Shown: piece after piece, positions 17,711-26,168 of the stretch
Position numbering within the stretch: the first letter of the stretch is position 1
Layout of the letters: each line of letters starts with the position of its first letter
Source: Oscillospiraceae bacterium
GTDB lineage: Bacteria > Bacillota > Clostridia > Oscillospirales > Oscillospiraceae
Direction of reading: 5' to 3'
Assembly (NCBI GenBank): GCA_017428565.1
Contig: JAFRQP010000020.1
Location: 18,516 to 82,515 of the forward strand
DNA: 64,000 nucleotides
The notes under the pieces: generated by a model
The model's input: only the letters and a program-made list of their open reading frames with translations
Databases searched by the model: none
What the model was told of the DNA's origin: nothing
Position numbers and translations under genes: made by a program

Positions 17711-17762
17711 GACACCATAGCTTCCTAAAGCGCACAAGAAAAGAGTTTAAAGGAGGAAAACC

Positions 17763-19802
17763 ATGAAAGGCAAAAAAGCTTCAATCGTCCTTCTGGCCAT
17801 CGCTCTGGTGCTGATCCTGCTGGGCAGCATCCTGGCCGGCGTGTTCAACGGCGGCAAGGGCGCCGTGAAGGTCACCCGCATCAGCTTTGACGGAGGACAC
17901 GGCACCCTGAGCGGCCTGCTGTATATGCCCAAGGGCGCCTCGGCCGACAATCCCCGCCCCACCGTCATCGTGACTCACGGCTACCTGAACTCCGCGGAGA
18001 TGCAGGACGCCAACGCCATTGAGCTCAGCCGCCGCGGCTTCGTGGTCCTGGCGCTGGACCAGTATGACCACGGTCACTCCACCCTGGCCCACGAGAACTA
18101 CAGCGACACCAGCTTCTTCGGCATGTGGCTGCCCTTCTGGATGTGGTCCATGAACGACGCGGTGCAGTATATGTACGAGCAGCCCTACGTTCTGAAGGAC
18201 GAGGCCGGCAACGGCATCATCGGCGTCACCGGCCACTCCATGGGCGGCTTCTCCAGCACCGTCGCCATGTGGATGGACGAGGCCCAGGCGGCCCAGACCG
18301 GCGTCCGCAAGATCTACTGCGGCCTGACCGAGGGCTCCGACTTCTCCTACTCCGCCTTTGTGGGCGCGGACGTGGCCTCGGCGGACGCCATGGGCGGCGG
18401 ACGCATCATGGGCAAGGTCGCCGCGCAGTATGACGAGTTCTTCTTCAACGCGCCCGACGCCCCCGCCGGCACCGTCCGCCAGAAGAACTACGTCGCCACC
18501 CCCGAGGCGCAGCTCTGGCTGCAGCGGGAGAATCCCGAACCCAACACCTGGTACAAGACCTCTGACGGCGGCCGCCGCATCATCTTCCAGCCGCCCCAGA
18601 CCCACCCCTGGAACCACTTCTCCGCCACCACCACCGCCCACGCCATCTACTTCTATCAGGACGCGTTCCAGGACTATGCCCAGGATCTGACGCCCATTGA
18701 CGCCAATGACCAGATCTGGCAGTTCAAGGAAGGCGCCGAGTGCCTGGCCCTGGTGGGCTTCGTGCTGCTGATCCTGGCCGTCGCCTCCCTGCTCATCCAG
18801 GTACCGGGTCTGAGCAAGGCCAAGTCCGGCGAGCTGGAGCCGGCTCCCTCCGTCTCCGGCGGCGGCGCCAGGTTCGGCACCTTCGCCCTGCTGCTCTGCC
18901 TGATCCTGCTCCCCGCCATTTTCTTCAGCCCCCTGATGGACGGCGGCGCCGGCAGCGACCTGGTCAACGTCCTCTTCTACCTGGGCTGCGCCCTGGGTCT
19001 CTCCGGCCTGGTGGGCCTGATCTTCGGCCTGTTGGACAAGCAGAACCGCCTGCGCCTGTCCGTCGGCAGCCTCTTCGTCCTGCTCGCCGGCGCGGCCCTG
19101 GCCCTGGTCGCCCACACGCCCATGTATCAGGACGGCCCCTACTGGTCCGCCCTGGGCGTCAACAGCATCGCCTACTGGACCATCGGCTGCGCGCTGATCT
19201 CCCTGCTGGCCATGAGCGTGATCTACGTGGGCGCCAAGGCCAAGAACGGCTTCGGCTTCAAGAACTACGGCGTCAGCTTCAATCCCCTGGCTATCCTCAT
19301 GTCGCTGCTCGTCGCGATCCTGACCTGGGCCATCGCCTACGGCGTGCTGTTCCTGATGGATCTGATCTTCAAGGCCGACTTCCGCATCTGGACCTTCGCC
19401 TTCAAGACCTTTGACTTCAACATCTTCCCCGTGATCCTGCGCTACCTGCCCACCTTCCTGCTGTTCTACATCGTGTCCACCGCGGCCATCACCGTGAACA
19501 CCAACACCGAGAAGATGAAGGGCTTCTGGGGCTACCTGCTGGCCATCGCCCTGAACGCCGGCGGCGCCATCATCTGGCTGCTGTTCCAGTACATCACCCT
19601 CTTCAAGACCGGCGTGGCCGCCTTCCCCGGCTCCGCCCTGTCCGGCATCGTGCTGGTGGCCATGGTGCCCACCCTGTCCATCGCGGCCATCATCTCCCGC
19701 AATCTGGTCAAGAAGACCGGCAACATCTGGCTGCCCGCCTTCCTGAACGCCCTGCTGATGACCACCATGACCATCGCCAACACCATGGTCGCCTTCAAGT
19801 AA
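17763..19802 (+). CDS. Membrane-anchored alpha/beta hydrolase with multi-helix C-terminus (paralog 1)
   Basis: The 679-residue protein begins with an N-terminal anchor helix (about 8-27). An extracytoplasmic alpha/beta-hydrolase domain follows (about 35-315) with the nucleophile elbow GHSMGG near residue 157 and an HPWNHF motif near 280 that may supply the histidine. The C-terminal half (about 330-679) has roughly nine to ten membrane helices. The paralog at 20643-22526 has the same layout and shares MQDxNAIELSRRGFVV. ATG 17763 follows AAAGGAGG. The substrate is unknown; a lipid or acyl-ester role at the membrane would fit but is inference. Confidence 0.85.
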   Translation: MKGKKASIVLLAIALVLILLGSILAGVFNGGKGAVKVTRISFDGGHGTLSGLLYMPKGASADNPRPTVIVTHGYLNSAEMQDANAIELSRRGFVVLALDQYDHGHSTLAHENYSDTSFFGMWLPFWMWSMNDAVQYMYEQPYVLKDEAGNGIIGVTGHSMGGFSSTVAMWMDEAQAAQTGVRKIYCGLTEGSDFSYSAFVGADVASADAMGGGRIMGKVAAQYDEFFFNAPDAPAGTVRQKNYVATPEAQLWLQRENPEPNTWYKTSDGGRRIIFQPPQTHPWNHFSATTTAHAIYFYQDAFQDYAQDLTPIDANDQIWQFKEGAECLALVGFVLLILAVASLLIQVPGLSKAKSGELEPAPSVSGGGARFGTFALLLCLILLPAIFFSPLMDGGAGSDLVNVLFYLGCALGLSGLVGLIFGLLDKQNRLRLSVGSLFVLLAGAALALVAHTPMYQDGPYWSALGVNSIAYWTIGCALISLLAMSVIYVGAKAKNGFGFKNYGVSFNPLAILMSLLVAILTWAIAYGVLFLMDLIFKADFRIWTFAFKTFDFNIFPVILRYLPTFLLFYIVSTAAITVNTNTEKMKGFWGYLLAIALNAGGAIIWLLFQYITLFKTGVAAFPGSALSGIVLVAMVPTLSIAAIISRNLVKKTGNIWLPAFLNALLMTTMTIANTMVAFK

Positions 19803-19845
19803 GCGGCGCAGGCTTGAAATCAACAATAATCCTGAAAAAACACAG

Positions 19846-19878
19846 AACTCGCCCCGGCCGTCCGGCCGGGGCGAGTTT
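19846..19878 (+). terminator. Bidirectional terminator between hydrolase 1 and marR
   Basis: AACTCGCCCCGGCC / GGCCGGGGCGAGTT stem with TTTT on the plus side and an A-rich run on the other, between convergent genes. Confidence 0.88.
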
Positions 19879-19950
19879 TGCGTATTCTGTTGCTTGCCGG
19901 CACGGAACAGCCGGCGGTTTAAGCGGACGCTCCCGCCTGACGCGCGGATC

Positions 19951-20454
19951 TTATTCCACGCGGATGAGCTCCGCCTCTTCCTTCGCGTCGCTGATATCCG
20001 AACACCAGCCGCCCCACATGGAGATGATGCGCTGGGTTTTTTCCAGCTGCTCGGGGCTCATCGTGTCAAGGATCGCAAACCAGTCCTTGAACCAGACTTC
20101 ATAGGCATAGCGGGAATACTTTTCATATTCCTCCTGCGCCAGAGGAGAGAGACGGAGGATGATATCCTTTCGGTTGCCGACCGTCTGGTACTTTTCCACC
20201 AGGCCCTTCTCCACAAGCTTCTTGATGTACTTGGAAAAGGTGCTGGGCTGCATGCCCAACTGGCGGGAATACCAGATCATATTCTTGTTCTGATCGCCGT
20301 ACTCCAGAATATGCTCCATGATCTGCACTTCATAAGGGCCGAAACGAACCTTGTCGCCGACCGTCTGCTGCTTGCAGATCTGCGCATAGGCGTTTCCGGC
20401 GCGAAACAGCGCGGCTGTGAAGTCGCGATACTTTCCCATCCACTCCAATTTCAT
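19951..20454 (-). CDS. MarR-family transcriptional regulator
   Basis: Winged-helix protein of 167 residues. The central domain (about 45-120) reads GPYEVQIMEHILEYGDQNKNMIWYSRQLGMQPSTFSKYIKKLVEKGLVEKYQTVGNRKDIILRLSPLA in MarR fashion: recognition helix around MQPSTFSKYIKKL, wing around NRKDIILRL. ATG 20454 (MKLEWMGKY) has GGAGATG 8 bases upstream; a longer in-frame extension is not supported. It is divergent from the second membrane hydrolase, whose promoter carries a palindrome. Autoregulation and control of that hydrolase are likely. The ligand is unknown. Confidence 0.88.
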   Translation of the reverse strand: MKLEWMGKYRDFTAALFRAGNAYAQICKQQTVGDKVRFGPYEVQIMEHILEYGDQNKNMIWYSRQLGMQPSTFSKYIKKLVEKGLVEKYQTVGNRKDIILRLSPLAQEEYEKYSRYAYEVWFKDWFAILDTMSPEQLEKTQRIISMWGGWCSDISDAKEEAELIRVE

Positions 20455-20485
20455 AACAGCATCTCCAATTTTCAAAATCGAAGTC

Positions 20486-20514
20486 ATTATAACACAGCCT
20501 CTGTACAAAAGCAA
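20486..20514 (-). promoter_or_regulatory. Sigma-A promoter of the MarR gene
   Basis: On the minus strand TTGCTT, 17 bases, TATAAT, 31 bases before the start codon. Confidence 0.7.
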
Positions 20515-20532
20515 AAGAAATCTGGACAAAAA

Positions 20533-20565
20533 ATTGTTGACAGAGGCAACAATCAATGCTATATT
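20533..20565 (+). promoter_or_regulatory. Promoter of hydrolase 2 with overlapping palindromic operator
   Basis: TTGACA (20537-20542), 17 bases, TATATT (20560-20565). A perfect 7-bp inverted repeat ATTGTTG / CAACAAT (20533-20553, 7-base spacer) covers the -35 box. This is the expected place for a MarR-type repressor site, next to the divergent marR gene. Confidence 0.7.
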
Positions 20566-20642
20566 GGATATGGTAATGTGGCCGATGGAAATAAAATCGG
20601 TGCACAGCAAAACGAAAAATAAAAAGGGAAAGGAAGGATACC

Positions 20643-22526
20643 ATGTCCAAACGCAACAAGATCGTTCTGTGCGTGGCGCTGTGCCTGTGCCTGATCAGCG
20701 GCATCGTGGCCTCTTCGCTCCAGTCCTCTTTCGGCGCAGTCGAGGTTGAGGATTTCAACGTCATTGTTCAGGACGGCAACTATGTGAACGGGCAGCTCTA
20801 CATCCCCAAAGACGCTTCGGAAGAAAACAAGCTGCCTCTGCTGATTTTCCTGCACGGGAATTTCAACAACTACGACATGCAGGATCAAAACGCCATTGAG
20901 CTGAGCCGCCGCGGCTTTGTGGTCATGATCACCGACAACTTCAACATGGGCAATTCCAGCATCACGGAGATCGGCGCCTGGGACATGTCCGAAATCCGGC
21001 TGATGGTGGAGTACGCCTGCGCCTGCTACAACTTCATCGATACGGACAAGATCGGCATCTACGGCCATTCTCTCGGCGGCTATGTCGCCCATGACGCAGT
21101 CCAGTACTATCTGACCGAGGAGGCCAACGGCGGCGTGTGCAAGGTGGCCGCCATCCTCGACGCGGGCAACGACCCCGCCTACACGCCTTTTGTAAACGAA
21201 GCCACCGGCGAGGAGATCCCCCTGGCCGTCCATTGGGGCGTGCTGGCAGCCAAGTGGGACGAATGGTGCTACACCGGGGAAACCGGCAACCCGTCCCTGT
21301 ATTTGAGCAGCGACGCCGCCCGCAGCTTTATTGAGCAGGCGGAGGGCGTCAAGCTCGACGGAGATGTGGAGAACTGGAAGATTTACAAGGGGAATATCGG
21401 CGAGCGGGAGTGCATCCGCGTGATCTACCAGATCCCCGGCTTCCACGCCATGAACCACTTCTCCCGCTACGGCGCGGCTGCGGCGGTGGACTTCTTCTAC
21501 AACTGCTTCGGCGTGCCCAGCGGACACAGCTACATCGACCCCTTTGATCAGATCTGGCTCTGGAAAGAGATCTTCAACTTCCTGGGCCTGATCGGAATCT
21601 TCCTTTTCCTGGCGCCCTTTGGCTCCATGCTCATCCACGGGACGACTTTCTTCGGCGAGCTGAAGGCCGAAAAGCTGCCTGCCGTCCCGCGGCCGAATAC
21701 GAAGAAGAAAAAGAGCCTTTACTGGATCGATTATCTGCTCAACTGCGCCCTTCCCGCACTGCTGTTCCTGCCGGTAGCCTGGAAGCTGGTGGGCGGATCC
21801 AACTGGATCCCCGGCACGGACTGGGGCCCCGCCTCCACGGAGAATCATTGGTTCGGCCTGCCCAACATCAACGAGATGGCCGCCTGGTGCGCGGTGTCCG
21901 GCGCGGTTCTGCTGATCCTGTTTGTGATCTGCCGCGCGCTGAGCAAGGAGAAGGACGAGCCCCTGATTCCCGACTACTGGGGCGTGAAGATCTCTCTGCG
22001 CAAACTCTGGAAGAGCATCCTGCTGGCCCTGGCCGTGGTCACCGCCGCCTACTTCATCCTCTACTTCACGCAGTTCGTGTTCAACACAGATTTCCGCTTC
22101 TGGCTGGTTTCCATGCGCGTGTTTACCTTCCGCGCGGTGGTCTACTCCTTTGCCTACGCGCCGGCCTATGTGCTCTTCTATCTGGTCAACTCCCTGCTGG
22201 TCAACGGCGGCAACGCGGTGGAGGGCCGCTCGGAGTGGAAGGTGCTGCTGCTGAGCATCGTTGCGAACATCATCGGCATCCTCATCCTGCTGGCTATCCA
22301 GTACGGCACCTTTACCAGCACCGGCAGCCTGCCCTTCAACGCCATGCGCATCCTGCAGCTCATCGCCTTTGTGCTGCTGATCCCGGTGGGTACGCTGATC
22401 ACCAGACGCTTCTTCAAGGAGACCGGTTCCATTTTCGCCGGCTCGATTGCCGTTGGCCTCCTGTATGCCCTGATGGCCATCGCCACCACGACCAATCTGA
22501 GCACGATCACCTTCTATTGGCATTGA
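20643..22526 (+). CDS. Membrane-anchored alpha/beta hydrolase with multi-helix C-terminus (paralog 2)
   Basis: The 627 residues have the same layout as the protein at 17763-19802. There is an N-terminal anchor (about 6-25), an alpha/beta-hydrolase domain with GHSLGG near residue 141 and a late GFHAMNHF motif, then about nine membrane helices from residue 305 on. LLIFLHGNFNNYDMQDQNAIELSRRGFVVM matches the hydrolase oxyanion-loop region of the paralog. ATG 20643 follows AAAGGAAGGA. The gene is driven by a promoter overlapped by a palindrome, probably repressed by the divergent MarR regulator. The biochemical function is not known. Confidence 0.85.
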   Translation: MSKRNKIVLCVALCLCLISGIVASSLQSSFGAVEVEDFNVIVQDGNYVNGQLYIPKDASEENKLPLLIFLHGNFNNYDMQDQNAIELSRRGFVVMITDNFNMGNSSITEIGAWDMSEIRLMVEYACACYNFIDTDKIGIYGHSLGGYVAHDAVQYYLTEEANGGVCKVAAILDAGNDPAYTPFVNEATGEEIPLAVHWGVLAAKWDEWCYTGETGNPSLYLSSDAARSFIEQAEGVKLDGDVENWKIYKGNIGERECIRVIYQIPGFHAMNHFSRYGAAAAVDFFYNCFGVPSGHSYIDPFDQIWLWKEIFNFLGLIGIFLFLAPFGSMLIHGTTFFGELKAEKLPAVPRPNTKKKKSLYWIDYLLNCALPALLFLPVAWKLVGGSNWIPGTDWGPASTENHWFGLPNINEMAAWCAVSGAVLLILFVICRALSKEKDEPLIPDYWGVKISLRKLWKSILLALAVVTAAYFILYFTQFVFNTDFRFWLVSMRVFTFRAVVYSFAYAPAYVLFYLVNSLLVNGGNAVEGRSEWKVLLLSIVANIIGILILLAIQYGTFTSTGSLPFNAMRILQLIAFVLLIPVGTLITRRFFKETGSIFAGSIAVGLLYALMAIATTTNLSTITFYWH

Positions 22527-22546
22527 GCCTCTTCGGCATCCATCAC

Positions 22547-22583
22547 GCAAAAACCCTCCGTGCGAAACACGGAGGGTTTTTGC
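22547..22583 (+). terminator. Bidirectional terminator after hydrolase 2
   Basis: GCAAAAACCCTCCGTG / CACGGAGGGTTTTTGC, located between convergent genes. Confidence 0.9.
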
Positions 22584-22598
22584 ATTTCCCTTTTCTTT

Positions 22599-23306
22599 TT
22601 ATTCCGCGCCGGCCAGGGCGCCGGCGTCCGCAAAGACCTGGCGGATGCGCGCGGCGTAGAGCTGCGCCTCCCGCGGCGCGTCCTCGCCGGGCAGGGTCAG
22701 CAGGAAGCGCTCGCCCCGGTGGGGCAGCCCCGTCAGCACGTCGTAGAGCGCGTCCAGATTCTCGCCGTACCAGTCCTCCCACTGCAGCTTCTCCCGCAGC
22801 TCCCGGTAGAGAGAGGGGATGTCCGGGCAGAGGCTGAAGTCCACCGTCACGATCCCGGTCAGATGGTACAGCAGGCCCTCGCAGGCCAGCTCGATATCCG
22901 CGCAGGCGCGCTCGAAATCCCGGGTGTACCAGGGGTCGGCGATCTCCTCCCCGGGGAAGCCGGCGTAGTCCATGAAATTATGCAGCTTGCTCTCCGGGTC
23001 GCCGCCGAAGAGCCGCCGCATGTTCCAGAGGTTTTCCTCGTCCATGCCGATCAGCAGGTCATAGTCCTGATAATCCCGCCGCCGGAGCCGCCGGGCGGTC
23101 TTGCCGGCGCAGTCGATCCCGCGCTCGGCCAGCACCCGGCGCATGGGGGGATAGACCGGGTTTCCGATCTCCTCGCTGCTGGTGGCGGCGGAGGCGGTCT
23201 CAAATTCCCCGCCCAGCCCCGCCCGCAGCAGCAGACGGCGCAGCAGCAGCTCCGCCGCCGGCGAGCGGCAGATATTGCCGTGGCAGACAAACAGGATCTT
23301 CGTCAA
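22599..23306 (-). CDS. Low-molecular-weight protein tyrosine phosphatase fused to a barstar domain
   Basis: The 235-residue protein has two parts in one uninterrupted frame. Residues 1-150 form a low-molecular-weight protein tyrosine phosphatase: the P-loop CHGNICRS at 8-15 has the catalytic Cys and Arg, and the general-acid Asp is in DPWY at 124-127. Residues 153-235 resemble barstar, the barnase inhibitor, with VDFSLCPDIPSLYRELREKL and the signature YGENLDALYDVLTG (180-193). Stand-alone phosphatases of this family end where the barstar part begins. Translation starts at TTG 23306, with GGAGG 10 bases upstream. A truncated duplicate of the first ten codons lies at 43578-43607. Confidence 0.87.
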   Translation of the reverse strand: MTKILFVCHGNICRSPAAELLLRRLLLRAGLGGEFETASAATSSEEIGNPVYPPMRRVLAERGIDCAGKTARRLRRRDYQDYDLLIGMDEENLWNMRRLFGGDPESKLHNFMDYAGFPGEEIADPWYTRDFERACADIELACEGLLYHLTGIVTVDFSLCPDIPSLYRELREKLQWEDWYGENLDALYDVLTGLPHRGERFLLTLPGEDAPREAQLYAARIRQVFADAGALAGAE

Positions 23307-23457
23307 GTGCGATCAGCCTCCTGAAAAGCCGGTTTCTGCCCCGTTTTGCCGCGATTTACCGGGCAGAAAAAGTTGTGAATAAACTGTGACTCTGTCACGG
23401 AAAAAGCAAAATACGGCAAATTGCGGCAAGTCAATGCCGTCAATGGTAGTCAAATGG
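23276..23457. repeat. 182-bp direct repeat, left copy (A)
   Basis: This segment (first ten codons of the phosphatase-barstar gene plus its upstream region) recurs in the same orientation at 43577-43758. The two copies have equal length and about ten visible substitutions. It includes GGCTTTTCAGGAGGCTGATC (ribosome binding site, minus strand). Confidence 0.92.
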
Positions 23458-23529
23458 TAGTAAAACCGAGGGGTTCTTACTACCGTCGAAAGCAGGAGCA
23501 TAAAAGGACAAGTCAAAAATTAAGTAGTT

Positions 23530-23612
23530 TATTATACACCATCACGACGAATTTTTCCATACAAAAAAATCGGCACTCTGCTGCGGCAGAGTGCCTTGCT
23601 GGTTTTGTGGTT
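23530..23612. repeat. Terminator-promoter repeat module, left copy (B)
   Basis: About 83 bases that recur at 44408-44488. On the minus strand the module is a terminator (GGCACTCTGCCGCAGCAGAGTGCC with T-run, ending the anti-sigma gene). It is followed at once by TGGAAA, 17 bases, TATAAT (23559-23531), a promoter reading towards the phosphatase-barstar gene. Confidence 0.8.
23566..23600 (-). terminator. Terminator of the second sigma/anti-sigma operon
   Basis: GGCACTCTGC / GCAGAGTGCC hairpin followed on the minus strand by GATTTTTTT, 20 bases past the stop of the membrane protein. Confidence 0.88.
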
Positions 23613-23619
23613 AAATAGC

Positions 23620-24240
23620 TTAAAAATCAAAACCGAGTTCTTCTTTTGCTTTATCCAGCCAGGGAGTAGTATTACCATTTGTGCGGGCAACATATCCGGC
23701 AGTCCATTCGCTCTCAGATGGATGAAGGTATTCCGCAAAACCATAGTGCTCCAATTCAGGTCCGTTTTTCCCGATGATCCAGTAGTGCAGAACATCCTCT
23801 TCATCAGTAAACTGATAAATATAGGGTTCCGTCTCCGATACCTGATCCGTGATGTCAATATGCTCGTCGTTGACAATAAAGTACATGCGTCCATTCTCAA
23901 CGCTTACAGGCTCTGTGAGATCGTCCGTGTGCACGTAGACGGTATTTTCGATGCCGCCCGCTGTCTTCTCGGAACGGATCTCCATATTTCCGCCCCAGCC
24001 AAAGATTGCCTGTCCTGCAGAATATGCTACGATTCCGAGGGATAGCATCAGCGCAGCCGCCAGAGCCAGCGTAAGGATGCGTTTTCTTACTGTATGCCGC
24101 GGTTTATACTGTGTTTCGGTCTGTTCAATCTTCATTTCTGTCAGCTCCTTGATTCTCATCGCGGAGACGACATCTGTTTCTTCCATCGGAACGGAGCTGT
24201 CCTCGTATCCGTTCAGCAATTCATGAATTCTGATTTCCAT
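23620..24240 (-). CDS. Membrane-anchored ECF anti-sigma-like protein
   Basis: This 206-residue protein has an N-terminal cytoplasmic part of about 50 residues and one membrane helix (about 54-77, after VRKRIL). The external domain of about 125 residues has no family I recognise. It follows the ECF sigma gene by 15 bases. The membrane segment (TLALAAALMLSLGIVAYSAG) is almost the same as that of the protein at 1-1114 (TFALAAALILGLGTVAYALG), which suggests two copies of one sigma/partner type. The role as anti-sigma factor is inferred. ATG 24240 has a GGAGGC ribosome binding site. Confidence 0.78.
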   Translation of the reverse strand: MEIRIHELLNGYEDSSVPMEETDVVSAMRIKELTEMKIEQTETQYKPRHTVRKRILTLALAAALMLSLGIVAYSAGQAIFGWGGNMEIRSEKTAGGIENTVYVHTDDLTEPVSVENGRMYFIVNDEHIDITDQVSETEPYIYQFTDEEDVLHYWIIGKNGPELEHYGFAEYLHPSESEWTAGYVARTNGNTTPWLDKAKEELGFDF

Positions 24241-24255
24241 TTCAGCCGCCTCCTG

Positions 24256-24792
24256 TCACGGTTCCAATCCGGTAAGATACTGACGAAGCTTTTCCCGTCC
24301 ACGCTTGAGTCGGGTTTTGATTGTGGACGGATTCATTTTCATCTTTTCAGCAATCACAGTGACGCTTTGACAATAGTAATAATGGCGAAGAAAGATTTCC
24401 TGATCCGGTTGTGTCATCGAAAGCACTGCTTCCCGTACACGCCGATCCCGTTCCTCCTGATCGATTCTTTCGATCAATGAGTCTTCTTCAATAAACAGAA
24501 CATCTTCCTCTAAAGGCAATTCCTGAGTCTTCTCCCGAAGTTTCCGCAGAGCGAGGCTTCGGGCTATGCGGCTTAAATACCCTTTTAGATTTATGGGAAG
24601 AAGACCCTCCGCACTTTTCCAGAAGGTGACAAACACATCAGCGGTAACTTCTTCCACATCCTCATGACTCATGCAGTCCTGCAGAATGCTGTTTACGATA
24701 GTTCCTACATAGTTGCCATATCTATCAATGAACCATCCCAGCGCCTGTTGATCTCCTGACTGTAGCTGCGTTAATGCTTTGGCATCCGTCAA
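24256..24792 (-). CDS. ECF-type RNA polymerase sigma factor
   Basis: The 178-residue protein has sigma region 2 (about 20-85, with SHEDVEEVTADVFVTFWKS) and region 4 (about 120-175, with QSVTVIAEKMKMNPSTIKTRLKRGREKL). I favour the TTG at 24792, which has GAGGTGAG five bases upstream and starts the protein LTDAKALTQL as in homologs. A GTG at 24801 would overlap that ribosome binding site. A TGAAACC word about 80 bases upstream (minus strand) resembles an ECF -35 element, so autoregulation is possible. Confidence 0.88.
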   Translation of the reverse strand: MTDAKALTQLQSGDQQALGWFIDRYGNYVGTIVNSILQDCMSHEDVEEVTADVFVTFWKSAEGLLPINLKGYLSRIARSLALRKLREKTQELPLEEDVLFIEEDSLIERIDQEERDRRVREAVLSMTQPDQEIFLRHYYYCQSVTVIAEKMKMNPSTIKTRLKRGREKLRQYLTGLEP

Positions 24793-24935
24793 GCATCTCA
24801 CCTCGATTCTCTTCTATCACGGCCGTTCACTTATAATAGTTCAATTTTAGGCTGAATGGTTTCATTATTTGAAAACTTTTTTTCAGAGGACACCGTCACA
24901 CGCGTGGTATACAAGTATGACACACATAGTAGCCA

Positions 24936-24972
24936 CTATAAAAAATCGGCGCTCCGCAGTTCGCAGAGCGCC
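24936..24972 (-). terminator. Terminator of the acetyltransferase-aldo/keto reductase operon
   Basis: GGCGCTCTGC / GCGGAGCGCC hairpin followed on the minus strand by GATTTTTTATAG. The T-run side (TATAGTGG) resembles that of the B modules. Confidence 0.85.
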
Positions 24973-24990
24973 TGATAATTCGCGAATCGA

Positions 24991-26166
24991 TCAGTGATTG
25001 GCCCAGACATCGTAATTCGGTCCGGCGTAGAGCCTGTCGTCCGCCTCGCGGATCAGATCACGGATCGGGAGGCTCTGGGGACACTCCCGTTCGCAGGAGC
25101 CGCAGCGGATGCACTCGGTGGGGCGATGCTCACTGATCGCACCGTAATACTCCATCCGCGCACCGCGGATGTTCTGATACTGGTGCAGCATGTTCAGGCT
25201 CTTGAGCACCTGGGGAATCCTGATCCCGGCGGGGCAGCCCTTTTCCACACAGTAGCGGCAGCCGGTGCAGCCCACGGGTTGCTTGCTCTCGATGATCTCC
25301 GCTGCCTTTTTGAGCATTTCCTTGTCCGCCTCGGTAAGAGGCTGGAAGCCCTCCTGCATGAGCTTTACATTCTGCTCCATCTGCTCCATGTTGGACATGC
25401 CGGAGAGGACAATCATGACGCCCTCCATGCTCGCCGCATAGCGCAGCGCCCAGGAGGCAGGCGTCATGCTCGGATCGGCGGCCTCAAAAAGCGCCTTGAT
25501 CTCCGGGTGCTGATCCACCTGGGCCAGGTTTCCGCCCTTTACCGGCTCCATGACGATGATGGGCTTTCCATGCTTTCGCGCCACGTCGTAGACATCCAAC
25601 CCGCCGCCATTGGCATGTCGGCTGTTGGTGAAGTGATCGAAGTAGTTGGTCTGCAGCTGTATGACCTCCAGCTCTGGGTGCTCTGTAAGGATGCGATCCA
25701 GCAGTTCCGCCGTCCCGTGGAAGGACATGCCGATGTGCTTGACGCGTCCACTTTCCTTGAGGGATCGCATGAAGCCCCAGGCGTCCATCCTGTCGATGCG
25801 CTCCTTTGCTTCCTCGCTGCCCACCGCGTGCAGCAGCTCCAGATCGTTGTACGCAACCCGTGCGTCGCTGAGCTCCTTCTGGAACGCGGCCTCTGCCTTC
25901 TCCCATGTGTTGATGGTGCCGTCGTTGAAGAACAGCTTGCCCACCAGCACATAGCTTTCTCGGGGATACTTGGACAGACATTTTCCGATCATGAGCTGGT
26001 TTTCGATGTAATGCCAAGCCGAGTCGAAATAGGTGATGCCGTGCGCCATGGCATAGTCGAACATCTGCTGGCATTCTTCCTCGATGTACTCGCCGTCCTG
26101 TCCCTCCGGCAGCCGCATGCAGCCGAAACCGAGGCGCGGGATCGGTTTATCAAAAATACTTTCCAT
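24991..26166 (-). CDS. Aldo/keto reductase with C-terminal [4Fe-4S] domain
   Basis: The 391-residue protein has an N-terminal TIM barrel of the aldo/keto reductase family (about 1-285). It shows FDSAWHY, the Asp/Tyr-type active-site stretch, and a C-terminal ferredoxin-like part with CTGCRYCVEKGCP and CIRCGSCERECP. Such Fe-S reductases are common in anaerobes and may use ferredoxin-type electrons. ATG 26166 has GGAGG seven bases upstream; ATG 26172 overlaps the stop of the acetyltransferase gene and is an alternative. A paralog is encoded at 42238-43362. The substrate is unknown. Confidence 0.9.
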   Translation of the reverse strand: MESIFDKPIPRLGFGCMRLPEGQDGEYIEEECQQMFDYAMAHGITYFDSAWHYIENQLMIGKCLSKYPRESYVLVGKLFFNDGTINTWEKAEAAFQKELSDARVAYNDLELLHAVGSEEAKERIDRMDAWGFMRSLKESGRVKHIGMSFHGTAELLDRILTEHPELEVIQLQTNYFDHFTNSRHANGGGLDVYDVARKHGKPIIVMEPVKGGNLAQVDQHPEIKALFEAADPSMTPASWALRYAASMEGVMIVLSGMSNMEQMEQNVKLMQEGFQPLTEADKEMLKKAAEIIESKQPVGCTGCRYCVEKGCPAGIRIPQVLKSLNMLHQYQNIRGARMEYYGAISEHRPTECIRCGSCERECPQSLPIRDLIREADDRLYAGPNYDVWANH

Positions 26167-26168
26167 AT

